Assembly: GCA_038380795.1 (NCBI GenBank)
Contig: CM076267.1
Coordinates: forward strand, 7,299,501-7,363,500
Direction of reading: 5' to 3'
DNA length: 64,000 nt
Source: Pyrocephalus nanus
Taxonomy: Eukaryota > Chordata > Aves > Passeriformes > Tyrannidae
The translations under genes and the position numbers were made by a program. The notes beneath the pieces were generated by a model. That model made no database searches. It was not told the DNA's origin and saw nothing but the letters and a program-made list of their open reading frames with translations. Positions 10,717-22,936 of this stretch are shown here, piece after piece; position 1 is the stretch's first letter, and every line of letters starts with the position of its first letter.

Positions 10717-13700
10717 TCATCCGTGAGATGGGATAAAAGAATAAGCATCGGTTCCTCGCTCCCAAGCAACCTCTCAAGTCCTGCAGATGATCTACCTCCA
10801 ACTCGTATCAAGGAAAACCATATCTTAGAAGGGCTGAAGAAATTACAGAAGCAAAAAATATTACTTGAATCACCTTCAGTAATATCAAAATGGGGTTACA
10901 AAGATTGCATGAACTCTAATGAAGGAATATATTCCCCTGGAGTTAAATGTGGTGGCCATAATGAACAGACTCATTGTAAGCCAATGGAAATGGGAAGTAT
11001 TTGCATTGAACACAACAAAACTTTCTCTTATGATTCAGATTCTCATGATGATGCAGATGATGACTCTTCCTCCTTACTGCTGCTGCAGGAATTACCAAGC
11101 AAAGACTGCAGGACCTCTTGTAACAAATTAACTCACAGCATTTCTGACAGTCTCTTTGACTGGGATCCTAATAAGAAACATTTTCCAGAAAGAAACTCAT
11201 ATTTTAATTCAAAGGAAAGACCTGAAAAGTTGACTAGTTTTGTCAGTGGATTTCAGGGAGAAGTAAAATCATGCACCAGAACAAAGCTGCCTGAGTTACA
11301 GTTAAATCAAAGCCATGCTAATATAGGCTGGAAGGACCTTAATTTTCAGCTTTCAGATACTGATGACAATGAAGTCTTGGATGAACTGCATATAGAAAGC
11401 AGTGATGAGAAAAGTCCATCAGATTTATTAGCAACTCCACTTACTGAGAAGTACGCAAAGACCTCTGACATGATCAAAGTCACGGAGAATTCGCAGTTTG
11501 TATCTACTGACAAAGAGGAAAACCAGATACCTGTTCATTCGGATATTAGGCCGAAGACATGTAATTTCATTAAACAACAAAAGGTTATAAAAAAGACCTC
11601 CTCTGAAGAGTGCATTACAGTAATATTTGATGCTGAGGATGGTGAGCCTATTGAATTCAGCTCACATCAAACTGGAGTTGTCACTGTAACAAGAAATGAG
11701 ATTTCAATCAACCAGCCACAAAATATGTCCAGTGCAGAATACACTGAACTTACACCTCAGGGAATAACTGATTTGCAGACAGGAACCAATGCTAGAAACT
11801 ACACTGCTTTAGAAAGACCAGAAGATGAAACTGAGAGAAATAATCTTGAAGATAATACAGGGAATAAAAATACAGTTGTCTCCATGACCTGCAGTGAATC
11901 TTCACGCTGTGGAAGAGTGACACTGCAAAATACTTCAAGACAAAAACTAGTGAAGCCAGTATATGATGCATCACACAAGACCAATTCAAGCTCCACTGTG
12001 CAGGCAGGAATCAGTCAAAAGCCAAATGCAACTAAAATACCCAGCAGAGGTAAATTTTCTCCACAAAAAACTGTGATCTCAGAGAGCGGGGAGATGTCTG
12101 TAGCTCTATCAGTGGGCCCCACAGCCCTTGAAAAATCACCTGCTCTGCCACCTGTAAAGCTTTCAAGATTCAAAAAAGCTCAAAGCCCACCTCGTCACTT
12201 TGACTCAAAAGTTGACTTTCAGGTTCCAAAGCCCCCTGCCCACCCCCTGCCCGACTTGAAACGCCCCGTCAGAGGCGATGGGTCAAAGTATCCAAAGAGT
12301 CAGAGTCCAGCATCACCACTGTTGCCTCAGCACCTTATAGAGCCAAGTAACTACGGAGAACCTCCAACCAGAGACTTTCATTGTGATTTAGCAACTGTAG
12401 AAGCCCGATCTCCATCCCCACCCCTTCCTCCAGGCAGGTCAACATCCCTGTTGATTCGGCCTAATTATTCTCATTCTCCACCTGTAGCAGTAAAATTAGG
12501 AGGAGGTGGTGCCACTGAAACAGCAAAAAATATACTGAAATCATCACCATTAAAAGGAACTATGAACTCTGGCTTTCACAATCAATCTAGTTATGAAATG
12601 CAAGCAAAAAATGTATCTTCTGGGGCCAAAATTGAATTATCTTACCTTCAAGAAAATGCAGAAGGAATTATGCAAAATAAATGCACATCTCAGCAATCCC
12701 ATAGTGTGTGCCAAGGACTTTCCAAAGTTTCCACAAAGCAAGTCTGCCTAAAAAGCCCTAATCAGCTGGGTCTCCACAGGAATCGTGAATATTCCAGCAC
12801 AGATTTTCAAACAGCCAGGTCCTTTTCTCTGGGCTGTCCATCACTGGAAACAACTTCTTCACAAGACACATATTCCAGGAAAAAAAATACTTCCACGGAC
12901 AGTGGGGTGGATCAGCTACAAAAGATGCCAAACATTCTCCCCACAACCCCTCAATGTCATACAACCAGCACAAGTGAGCCTTTACTATCTCAGGTAAACA
13001 AATCCCCGCCAACACTGTTTCGTGCCAGCGATCCTGCACACGCTACTCCAAACTCTAACGAGAAAGGAATGAAAACCCGTCTTCCTGTAGGACTGAAATT
13101 ATTTGTCAAATCTCCCCAGCTTCTCCGCAAGAGCTCTACTGTACCAGGGAAGCAGGAAAAAGACAGTATAAATGCAGCTTCCAAAAGTAGTGTGAGTTCA
13201 AGTAAGTACAAACAAAGTGAATCTGTATGTGTAACCACCAGAGGTGCAGCGTATGCTGAACTGAAAGACTCTAAGTCTGACACTGAAGTAAAAAATAATA
13301 TTACTGTAGGACTTAACATGGATACAGCATCACCTCATTCACATGAAAACTGCAGCTTGGTGGTAGACAGACTAGATGGATTAGAAAACAGATTAGTTAA
13401 GAGATCTGTTTCTTCTAGCAACAAGTCGCACTTGAAGCCAGCTCTGGGCATGAATGGAGCAAAAGCTCGTAGTCAGAGTTTTAGCATTCAAACAGGGGAG
13501 AAGCCATCTGCCCCTCTGACAGAAGGTCTCGGAAAAGTACGGACTCAGATTATTACAAACACTTCTGACAGAGGAAATTCTCTAACCAGGCAGAACTCAG
13601 CCATGGAAGGACTTCAAATCAAGGCTGTTCCTGGGTCAGCGGTGACACCAGAGACTCTTTTAAATACTACTAAACCCACAGAAAATTCTTATCCCAGACA

Positions 13701-14558
13701 AGGTTCTCTTGGAAATATGAGTAGTTGCAATAGCCAGCATGGAAGCCCAAGCAAACTGCCCTTCAAATCATCTCCAAAAGTAGACTTGTTTCATAACACT
13801 TCAAAATGTGATGGAAACAAACCATTTTCTCAGAAAGATGCACGCAGCCGACCTATGCAGAGTGAAAGGAGCACTGAAAGTTTTAAACACGAAGCTCTAA
13901 GTAAAAAAAGTGTTGTGTCAGCAGAATTGGAGTTAGAAGCATCAGCTACTGTACCGTCTAAACAAATTTTGTCCTTTCAAAGCTTCGATGGAATAAAGTA
14001 TCCTCATAAACTGGAAGCAACAAAATCACAAAGGCAGCAAATGTCTTTAAAATTAGCAGATGCCTCTGAGGTTAATGATGTTTTGAGTTCACCATCTCTG
14101 CAACCTACAATAGAGGAGAAAGTCATGTTGTGCATCCAAGAAAATGTGCAAAAGGGTCAGGGACAAACCAAATCTCCCACTGTGGAGGCTAAACAAAAGA
14201 CTGGGCCCTCTATAGCAAGTTGGTTTGGCTTTCGAAAGAGTAAGCTCCCAGCGCTGAGTAGCAGGAAAACTGATGTTCCTAAAACTAAGGTAGAAAAAAA
14301 GGATGCAAAAGTTTCAGGGTTTGGAATTAAACAGGCAAAATTGGAGAGAAGAAAAGAAAAAAAGAAAACTGAACAACACTGTGAAATAGAAAATGAAATT
14401 AACCGGAAAACAGACAGTGGTGACATTTTAGCCATGGAGAGCAAAATTATGAAACCTTCCCAAGACACGACTGGTGAGATTGAATGTGAACAAGTCAGAA
14501 GTTCGACCACAGCTACGTACTCACCAAAAGACAGTTTTGTGAAAGAGCTTTTAAGCAG
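10717..14558 (+). CDS. NCKAP5: NCKAP5 giant central exon
   Basis: This single 3842-nt exon carries 1280 codons plus two bases (in phase 0, out phase 2) and is fully open. The acceptor is TTTCAACAG and the donor is AGCAG|GTAAAA at 14559. Several blocks match remembered vertebrate NCKAP5. An acidic, casein-kinase-like LSDTDDNEVLDELHIESSDE patch starts at 11350. VIFDAEDGEPIEFSSHQ, followed by TGVVTVTRNEISIN, occupies about 11620-11712. KTRLPVGLKLFVKSPQLLRK begins at 13072. TIEEKVMLCIQENVQKG is at about 14110, and IASWFGFRKSKLPALSSRK at about 14212. A TKIPSRG motif (12031-12051) resembles an EB-binding SxIP site. PPLPPGR (12418-12438) fits the class II SH3 ligand PxxPxR expected for an NCK partner. 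A very basic stretch (LERRKEKKK) follows near 14341. No enzymatic domain is present and most of the exon looks disordered. The intact frame over 3.8 kb argues for a functional gene. Confidence 0.97.
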
Positions 14559-15186
14559 GTAAAACTCTGGAACACAATTTGATATGTATTGATGTACATG
14601 CAGCTTTACAGACACTCAGATGCTAATCTCTACAGGAAAAAAAGCATTAATAATGAGATGATAATTTTGTTCATGTTACTTTGTTAACCAAACCACTGGT
14701 CTTTGAAATTAAAGAATAGCAAGTTACATCCAAGATGACAACAATTCAAATGATTCCAGAAATCAAGAATCTAGGCAGATAGTGTGTAAAGATAAAGGAT
14801 AATAAGTTGTATGTTTTAATGTATTCCAGCTTCCTGTATTGTAACCAGCAAGCATATATTTGGTAACTAGTCAGAATTAATTGCATTTCTAGCTACCACA
14901 ACCTTTGGTCACAGAAAAACTTAGCAATTGTTATACTGTGTTTTCACGTTTGCCCCACTGCAGTCCCAAATATAATATAAATCATTATATGTGAAAGGCT
15001 AAATTGATATACTACCTGAAATTGCAAGTGACAGGTTTGATCAAGGCTAGTTAGAAACATTTATCACTCAAAGGTCCAGAGACAGAAAGATACAGAGGGG
15101 TTACTTTAAACATTAAAGGAATGGGAAAGTAGAGTGATTGAAGAAGGGCAATGTAATTTATCAGAGGAATCACTCTCTACCTGCAG
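14559..15186 (+). other. NCKAP5: NCKAP5 intron, 628 nt, phase 2
   Basis: The intron ends in CACTCTCTACCTGCAG, a strong acceptor. A second AG at 15131-15132 would keep the same phase and open frame, but it lacks a pyrimidine tract. No repeat was seen. Confidence 0.88.
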
Positions 15187-15364
15187 AGTTGATAAGAAAG
15201 CAGCTCAGCAGACAGAAAGTGGATCAAATAATGTTTCCTACAGGAGTGTGTCGAAGGGCAGCTCCCAGGGCTCCTCTCTTCATGGCAACTCTATCAGCTC
15301 TCAAGGAAACCACAAGAAAAACAGCAACACAAAAGCCGATATGGAAATGCAGAATCAGACCCTG
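15187..15364 (+). CDS. NCKAP5: NCKAP5 exon, VDKKAA segment
   Basis: This 178-nt exon takes two bases from the giant exon (AG+A gives Arg) and continues VDKKAAQQTESGSNN, ending in MEMQNQTL in frame 0. The donor is GTAAGT at 15365. I chose the acceptor at 15185-15186 over the upstream AG at 15132 for two reasons. It has a real pyrimidine tract, and joining it gives LLSR-VDKKAA, which parallels the LLNR-VDKKAA junction I recall for human NCKAP5. The segment is polar and serine-rich with KGSSQGSSLHGNSISSQGNH in the middle. No domain is recognised in it. Confidence 0.9.
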
Positions 15365-18300
15365 GTAAGTGCTTTAGTACATGAAAACATTATTACCTTC
15401 TTTTTAACTTCTGGCTGTGTTTCTCATTGCCAGTACAGGCACACAGGATAATAACTGTTTATATATAAGATAGAAAGATTTTGTGTAGCTAGAGAATTGT
15501 GAATTAATACAAAAGTTGGCAGCTTGACTATAGGCCACATTATAGAGCTAGTCGTGAAAATCCTACTGCTTCTGCTGGCAATTCAATTCCAGTGGAGATA
15601 TATGAACAACAATGTTCTAATCATACTGTAGTAGAGTGAAGTAATAAGATCATTTTCTTTTTCTTAGTTTTTTTCCCCTTCCCTGAAAATTGCATTCCAG
15701 TATTAAGCATTCCTCTGAACATTATAGAAGTCATTAAGGCTAAGAAGAGCACTACTAACGGGGAAAAGGCAAAGTATTTGACCATGTTGGGGAATATTTG
15801 TCACTTAAGAGGGAGCATTCAAAAGCAAAAACATACATTTGACCTGCATCTCTCTTCGTGCCATTAAAAATCTCCCTGTTGATGCCCTGTAGTAAGTCTT
15901 ATACTTGAATAAGGTACTAACTGTACCTGATGATTTAACTTACCCAGAGAGTAGGAATATTGCAATTTAGAAGAAAAATAATTTTATTTTCTGTTAGCTG
16001 CTAGATTCTGGTTCTTGAAAGGTTGTGTGACTGACTTCAGTGCACTGGGAAGTGTTCACAGAGAGTCTAGGACTGTAACCTAAAGTCAGGCTGGATGGGT
16101 GCCCTTCCTTGTAAAGCTTCTATTAATTAACCTTAGAATTTAATGAGCAATTTGTTGCCCAGCAAGGTCTTTTCCCATGATGTTTCAAAGTCCAGGCACC
16201 AGGAGAACAAAGATGCTTTAACTCAATACCATTCTTTTCTCGTTCCTGATAGCTGTCTTGACCATATTATAATGACAATTATTAACCATAATCACAATTT
16301 TAACAAGAAGTCTTAAAACTTTGGCCAAATATAATGCTTAATATTAAGCTGAGGCTATTACTTTTGTTGTTCTGCCAGAATTGAGTTACTGAAGTGCAGC
16401 ACATACAACTATTTCCTCTGAGAGAATTTGAAATACAAATTCTTTTGGACGTGTTGCAAAAACATTGCAAAAAGCTTCATAATGGGAACTGGAGAAACTC
16501 TTATCTTAGCACTGATGTTTAGGATGCTTAAGGTCAAAGCATCCCATATGGGGTTTCAAATTCAGGCAAATGTGGGGTTTTTTACTTTAATATAGATGTC
16601 TTTCCTAAGAACATCTGCAAGGTCATTTTTTTAAAACTTACAGGGAACATATGCAAAATGAATGTGTTTGAAAACTTTCCTCCTGACTCCTGTCGTAACA
16701 TCTCTTCTTTGAAAATGTAGATGCCTCCTGCATTATAAAACCACAAATTATAAGCATATCTAAGGCTGTCCTTGTAGTGTCACTGAAAGGAAAGAGAGAG
16801 AATGAAAGTCTGGAAATGTGCAATATGCAGGAAATTCAATCCAACTGATCTAGAACTTTGATAGCAAAGCAGAGCCCCTTATCAGAGCCACTCAGTTTAA
16901 CTATGCCCCATTTAATATGGTCCTGACAGCTTAGGGTATATCTTCACTGTACAGAAGTACAAAAAACTCTACACGTTGCTTCTACAATTTCTTTCTAACT
17001 TATTATTTTCTAATGCTACAATAATTTGCTGTGCTTTTTGTCTGTCATTTTGTGAAGTCTTTTTAGCTGCTTCAGTAATAGTCTTTTAAGTATATCTTCA
17101 AGAAACACACTTCATTTTATGAGGGAACTATAAAGCTTGTCCTTACTGTACACAAACAATAGAGAAATGCTAATTATACTATTTAGTTTTTTAAGGACAT
17201 TTTAGTCATAGGGAAAAGGCACAACCTCTGCTATACCATACACTTTTCTGTTAGCTGGAAAACAAAGTATTTTTGTACGGTTTTGTAGATTAATTTACAT
17301 TATATGCTTCATCTTTTTGAGTTTCATATTGTTTTTATTGTGGCACTTCATTCCCGAAAGAAATATCTAGTGCCAAAAGACTGAGGACGTCTAGAATAGT
17401 GAGATTTAAAATGTGCTTACAGTTATTAATGTTAACTTATGAAAGAGATATACCTTAAGATTCCTCAATATGTGATATTTCATCTTGTCCTCCAAACTTC
17501 TAAAAGAAAAACGATGGAAAGTCTTTAAATTCAAAGTCCATGCATCTTATTACTATCATTTCCAGTTATTCTTTGGTGTCTGCTCACTTTGAAGCAGATT
17601 GCAAAGGACTGGGAGATAGCTGTGACTGAAAACAGTTGCATGCATTAGAATGGCTTGTTGTGCATTTTTTTTTTCTCATGAAAAGACAAAATTAATGCTT
17701 TTGGAGAAAACATCATAAATCTTTTGAAAAGCCTTAAACTAGGAAGATTTCTTTTCTTTTTTTAGAACAATGCAAAGTGCATTCAGTCGTACGGTTCAGA
17801 GTGGAAGCTGCTGTATTTCAAAACTGCATCTCAGATATATACTGCTGCTTTAAATCCTGGCAGGAACGTTTTTTAACATTAATTTTTCTAGCAAGTTTTT
17901 CCTTTGAAACCTATTTAATTTTTGATTATTAAATCACTTCTCTTATGATGTGCCAGGTAAAGACTTGAGGCACTATTATGCCATAACATATGCACCAATT
18001 ACCTCTGATTTCTGTTCATGCAAAGAATGTTATTGCTGGACTGCCACTGAATTTATGGAAGAAGCAATGTTCCACCAGTGGTGGCCTTGTGCATTCACCT
18101 TCAGAGGGATACACTTCCCGTTAGCGTTCATCAAAAAAGCACTTTGCTCTAAAGGCCAGCCAACAGAAATACATAATACTTTAGCCTACACCAAGGATAT
18201 TCCACATTCTCCAGTACTTTTTCATGTCCTTGGCTGGAGCTTAAGGTGAGATACAATCATTTTTGTGCTGCGCTGCTTCATTTCATCTTTGTGATTTTAT

Positions 18301-19302
18301 TACAGCCCTCTGTAATTTAGAAAAGCCATGGGCTCTACTCTGTGAGGTGGAAGCGTGGCACCAAAATCAAGACACCGGGAGTTCTGAGTAGCACTCCGTG
18401 TCTGCAGTCTGTGTGTTTGGGGAATACCCAGAGATCTATCGCAATATTGTGAAATGTCACAGCAGCAGCCAAGCACAGTCTGCAAATGTGAGAAACTGCT
18501 CTACCCGAAACTTGATGCCAAATGATCACTTGCCTCCTCATTTTTCGTAGCCTGAAGAGCGTCATTTCAGAAGACAAAAAAAGATGCGATCAAATCTGTA
18601 GGATTTAAAGATTATAACTGCACTTTTATAAATCTAGAGAGCAGGTGTTTCATGTCTTCCTTGGGCTGGTCACAGGAGGGCAATAGGGCTACTTGTGCAA
18701 GGCAGACAAGCAGAATATATGCTATGATCAAAGATACGTCATGCAAATTATGATAAATTGTGCTGGTTTAGATTACAGAACATATTTAATGTTATTATGA
18801 ATGTGCTGTAAGTAGTTTAAAACAGCAGAGAGTGATTAGCAAATAATTTAAGATGTCTGAGAAATTGAAAGCGTTGTTTTCTGTAGCGCTGGCTTTCCCC
18901 CTCTCATCACCCTGAAAGTATCTTTATTCCTGTTTGATTTATGTAGCATGGCAGAAAAATATGTCTCTGGATCTGAGTGATGGCCACTGATGGCTTGTAA
19001 TGGAGGGGGATTTCACTTTATGCTAGGGAGGCACTCAGATTATCTGTATACTTGGAAAATAGCAGTGCAGAAGAACAGAACAAAAAGACATCTTTATCTG
19101 AAAAAATACAATATCTAGGAGGTATGAATAGCACAAACTTGGATATCACATACAGGCTCTTAGAGTGCACTGCATTCTCAAAGGAAGTTTTTCCTCTCTG
19201 TTTAGCTAATACATGCTTTTAAACAGAGGTGGAAATAAAAATGCTAAAGTTCAGTGTTTGCAAACTAAACCAGAGAGATGCCATACCACATATCAGGTTC
19301 AC

Positions 19303-19322
19303 TTTTTTTTTTTTTTTTTTTT
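19303..19322. repeat. Poly(T) tract, 20 nt
   Basis: An uninterrupted run of 20 T. It could be a retroelement tail on the minus strand, but no element body is recognised next to it. Confidence 0.9.
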
Positions 19323-19382
19323 AACATCTGAAACACAGCATTTCCAGAGAGAAGCAAAAGGTCAGAAAAGGTCAGGAGAACT

Positions 19383-19488
19383 GGGGTTTTTGTTTGATTG
19401 GTTGGTCTGTTTGGGGGGTTTTTGTTTGGTTTGGTTTGGTTTGGTTTTTTTGGTTTGTTTTTTTGTTTGTTTGTTTGATTGTTTTTTA
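19383..19488. repeat. G/T simple repeat, (GGTTT)n and (GTTT)n
   Basis: About 105 bp of T runs with GG or G spacers, including four consecutive TTTGG units near 19425-19445. ORFs called here on both strands are low-complexity artefacts. Confidence 0.9.
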
Positions 19489-19749
19489 ATGCAGAAAAAA
19501 GACCTTTTCTTTCAAAGAATTGCATTTTCCAAGGGTATTTTTGATGGCTGCATATTGTGACTTTGAATGAAATTAAAGTTGCTATCCTCAGATATCATTC
19601 ATAGAATGGAACAGATTATATACTTATAAACTCATAGCTGCCCTGTAACTTTACTCTGGTTTATTTCTGAAAAATATTCTGTAGTTATTGTGAAGCAACA
19701 TAAACAGAGTGACAGATGTTCTTCACTTTTGTTGTTGCACTATGTACAG

Positions 19750-19828
19750 GCTAAAGTAGTCACAGAAAACCTGCAAGAAGAAGAGGAGGACACCATGACA
19801 AGGACTACATGTCAGAGTCATGTGATAG
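19750..19828 (+). CDS. NCKAP5: NCKAP5 exon, short acidic segment
   Basis: This 79-nt exon (in phase 0, out phase 1) encodes AKVVTENLQEEEEDTMTRTT followed by CQSHVI and one base of the next codon. The acceptor is CTATGTACAG and the donor is GTACAA at 19829. The NLQEEEED run and the QSHVI end resemble remembered mammalian NCKAP5 (NLQED..., QSHIIES). Direct splicing to 39238 gives HVI-E-SCCQMRTLDSG, which fits that junction without any intermediate exon. The upstream codons in the open frame (to 19690) are intronic. Confidence 0.9.
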
Positions 19829-22660
19829 GTACAAAATTATTTTTTACGCTGGATTTTATTGCTGTCAGTTCTTGGAAAAAGGCATGTTTAATTCTCATTA
19901 TTTATTTGTTTGCCCACTAATGTCAGCTTTAGCCTTCATTTAGGTCTGTTACTGGATAGCCAGGTTTCATCAACTGTGTAACAGATGAGTACACACTATC
20001 ACCGTTGTGGATCAATGCAGTGCTTGAATGCTTGACAGAAGGGCCTTGGAGTCTGGTTATGAAACATCATTTCAGCCTCTAAAACTAGTGGGTGACACAC
20101 AGTGGCTTAATTAGAGGGTTGGCATGATGCTTTCAGTGGGAGTAATACTGATAAACTGTAAGTCTGTCATCTGGCCTTGAATTAGTAAAAATCCGATTAA
20201 AATTCTGAATAGCAGAGTAATCACTGTGATAAACTGATCTGAAGGAGTAGCAAACAGGTGTCTGTTCAGAAGGGCTTAAAGCTGTTACTGAATATAAGAT
20301 TGCCTTTGCTCTAAACTTTTCAGAAGGGTGGCACCATGCACCCTGCTTTGTGATTGGCATGTGCTGATTTTTAAACTCAGGGCATGTAGAAATATCTAAT
20401 AGGCAATGGAGGACAAAAACAGAAGTCTGATTGATGTTTGTATTAGAGCAGTATGTCATCAATATAAAGAAGTGACTCTGAACAGAAAAGATTCTCCTTC
20501 AGCAAGTTCCCTTCCTAGACAGAGACTGCAGCAATAGTTAAATCTAATTCCATGGTTTCAGGGCACTCTTAAGTGATTTTTCTAGCCAGAATCTCATTCA
20601 TTTCACAAATTCTGTCAACCCAGCAAACGAGGCTGTACAGATGTATCATGTTGAAACACATTTCTCTTTGGGATATTAGGAAAATGTTTGCATGCTTTAT
20701 TGACTTGTGTATCCTTTCCAGTCCCAAATTCAGCCAAATAAACTCTGACTGTCTTGATGGAAGGAAAAATCCCTAAAGTCTTCCCTCTCTATGAACCCAA
20801 ACATAATCTGGCTCTATTACAGCAACTAAATAGCAACAACTTTGAACATTGCAGTGTATGACTGAGGGGATTCTGTGAGTGAGTAGGCACTAGCCCTGAA
20901 AATAGAAATTCATGCTTCTTACTCTGTAAATAAATAACCTACTTTCTGTTATTAGTCATTGACCAGCAGAGATTAACTCAGTTAAGACTGTTCAGAATTA
21001 TTTTTCCTTATACTGAAATAATAATTTTCCGTCCTTGCCAAAAATTGCCAAAACTTTCCCTTTGAATTTTGTGAAATGTTTCCATGTAATTTTTTCATCT
21101 ATATACTGACAGTTAAAATCAACTATTTGCAGCTGCTTTTCTACTTAAAATACTTTGATGCTTCCTTGTAGTACATCAGTGTAATTGGTGGTTGTGGCTG
21201 AGGCCAAGTTGTTATATATTCTGATACTTTACTTTGTAATATATCATTTAACAGGTGCCTTTTTAGGGTGTTAATATTTTGCTCCTCCCACAGGCACCAA
21301 ATCTGAGTCTCTGATGGGGCACAGTGATTATGAAGCAGGTTGGTTGTCGTTCCCCAAAGTGAGACTTCAGTTGTGCCTTGGGTTCATAAGGCCCTCCATT
21401 AGCTGGGAGAGATCATCCCTGAGGGACCAGCCCCCCTGTCCACCAAAATCTTTTTTTTCAAAGAAAATAAATAGCTTTTTCTTCACCTTTTTGAGGGCTG
21501 ATGACATGGACAAAGTGACAGGTATCTCTGCGGCCCAGACCTACACAAGTCCATAATAAGCAGTGCTACAGAGAAGCCAGGCAGTGCTGCCCTTAGGAAA
21601 TTCCTACAAAGACCTTTCCATTCATATAATTTAGCTGAATTTTACCACTTGCAAAAATATCTTCTTGTCCCTTACACAATGCCATTTCTTGGCAATGCTC
21701 GGCACAAAATGCCAGCTCTCTCCCTATTCTGCCTTGTCAATCTGTCTGGAATAACTCAGTGAGTTTGAGGATCGAGTTGGTAATGTCAGGAAACTTTGAT
21801 GATGGGAAATGTTATTTGCAATAGGTGGTAATGGCACAGTAGAAATAATAGAAGTCTAAGCAAATTTATTAACATTTTAACAATGAATCCTAATGCAGAA
21901 TGTACCAGTCATTGCTTATTTCAGTAGGACAAGCCCAAGCCTATGAAATTAGAAGCATGGATCTGAGTGTATCTCCTGAATACTCCTATATCAGTACCAT
22001 GCTGTGTTTAATTTCACTCTCATCAGGCTGTGTTTTATCTTCCATTGGTATTTTTGCTGCTGTATATCTGTATTGTTATTTTTGGATAGCAACCATTCCT
22101 GGATCTTGTTTCAGATTCTTTTAAAATTCCTTGATAGAGGTTCTGGCATTTTTCTGATACAAAGGTTTTCATAGAAACATACTGCTTATTTTTACTGCAG
22201 AAACTCTGTACAGCTTTCAGAAACATTCATTTGGAACATTTCCCCCTTCAGCTTGCCATTTTTAGTTAAAAGCATACACAAAGAAGAACTTTTGAAGATT
22301 ATAAAGAACTTGTTGGTGTGGAGGATTACCTGAGATGTAAAAGATCCAAATTCAGCTTTCTTCGTTATCAGCTTCTGATCTTCTGCTCTCAGAAGGAAAA
22401 GGGAATAACACAGGAAGGATGGCTCTGTAAATGATGTGCCTCACTGCTGTCAGGCATGTGTCAATGAGCCAGATCCTTAGTCTGACCAAAGAGACCAGTT
22501 CACATCTTGGTGGAGGCTTTTGGTCAATTGTTTTTGTGCAACAGTTTCACAGTGTTGGAGTTTCTTCCAGAACAGGAACCTTTCAGAAATCTTGAAAATT
22601 TCAGTGGGCTGTAAACTCATTTCTAACTGCATTTGTCATCATCCTAAACAGTTGCTTTAT

Positions 22661-22936
22661 AGAATCATAGAGTTATCATAGAATGGTTTGGGTTGGAGGG
22701 AACCTTCAAGATCATCTCGTTCCAACCCATTCCATTGACAGGGACACCTTCCACTAGACCAGGTTGCTCCAAGCCCCATCCAGCCTGGCCTTGAACACCT
22801 CCAGGGATGGGGCAGCCAGAGCTTCCCTGGGCAACCTGTGCCAGAGCCTCACCACCCTTATAGTAAAGAATTTCTTCCTAATATCTACTCTAAATCTACC
22901 ATCCATCAGCTCAAGGCCATTCCACTTTGTTCTAAG
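22661..22936 (-). repeat. CR1 LINE fragment (3' end), best preserved copy
   Basis: It begins AGAATCATAGAGTTATCATA and runs through GAATGGTTTGGGTTGGAGGG, CCACTAGACCAGGTTGCTCC, CCTTGAACACCTCCAGGGAT and GGCAACCTGTGCCAGAGCCT, ending near TTCCACTTTGTTCTAAG. This is the classic avian CR1 3' region read from the opposite strand. It is the least diverged of the four copies. The ORF at 22764-22955 is its shadow. Confidence 0.95.

Larger units (their letters stand above)
15365..19749 (+). other. NCKAP5: NCKAP5 intron, 4385 nt, phase 0
   Basis: The intron runs from GTAAGT to CTATGTACAG. It is AT-rich and contains a T20 run (19303-19322) and a GTTT-like simple repeat (19383-19488). The ORF at 17950-18249 has no recognised domain and no splice support. 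No other gene was seen. Confidence 0.9.

Noticed and set aside
18759..18800. TGTGCTGGTTTAG resembling an avian LTR start
   Set aside because: The similarity stops after about 12 bp, with no LTR body, polyadenylation signal or second end nearby.
21294..21556. Possible exon after CTCCTCCCACAG with frame-compatible phase
   Set aside because: Splicing 19828 directly to 39238 reproduces the conserved HVI-ES junction. The candidate has no good phase-preserving donor and its peptide matches nothing I recognise.
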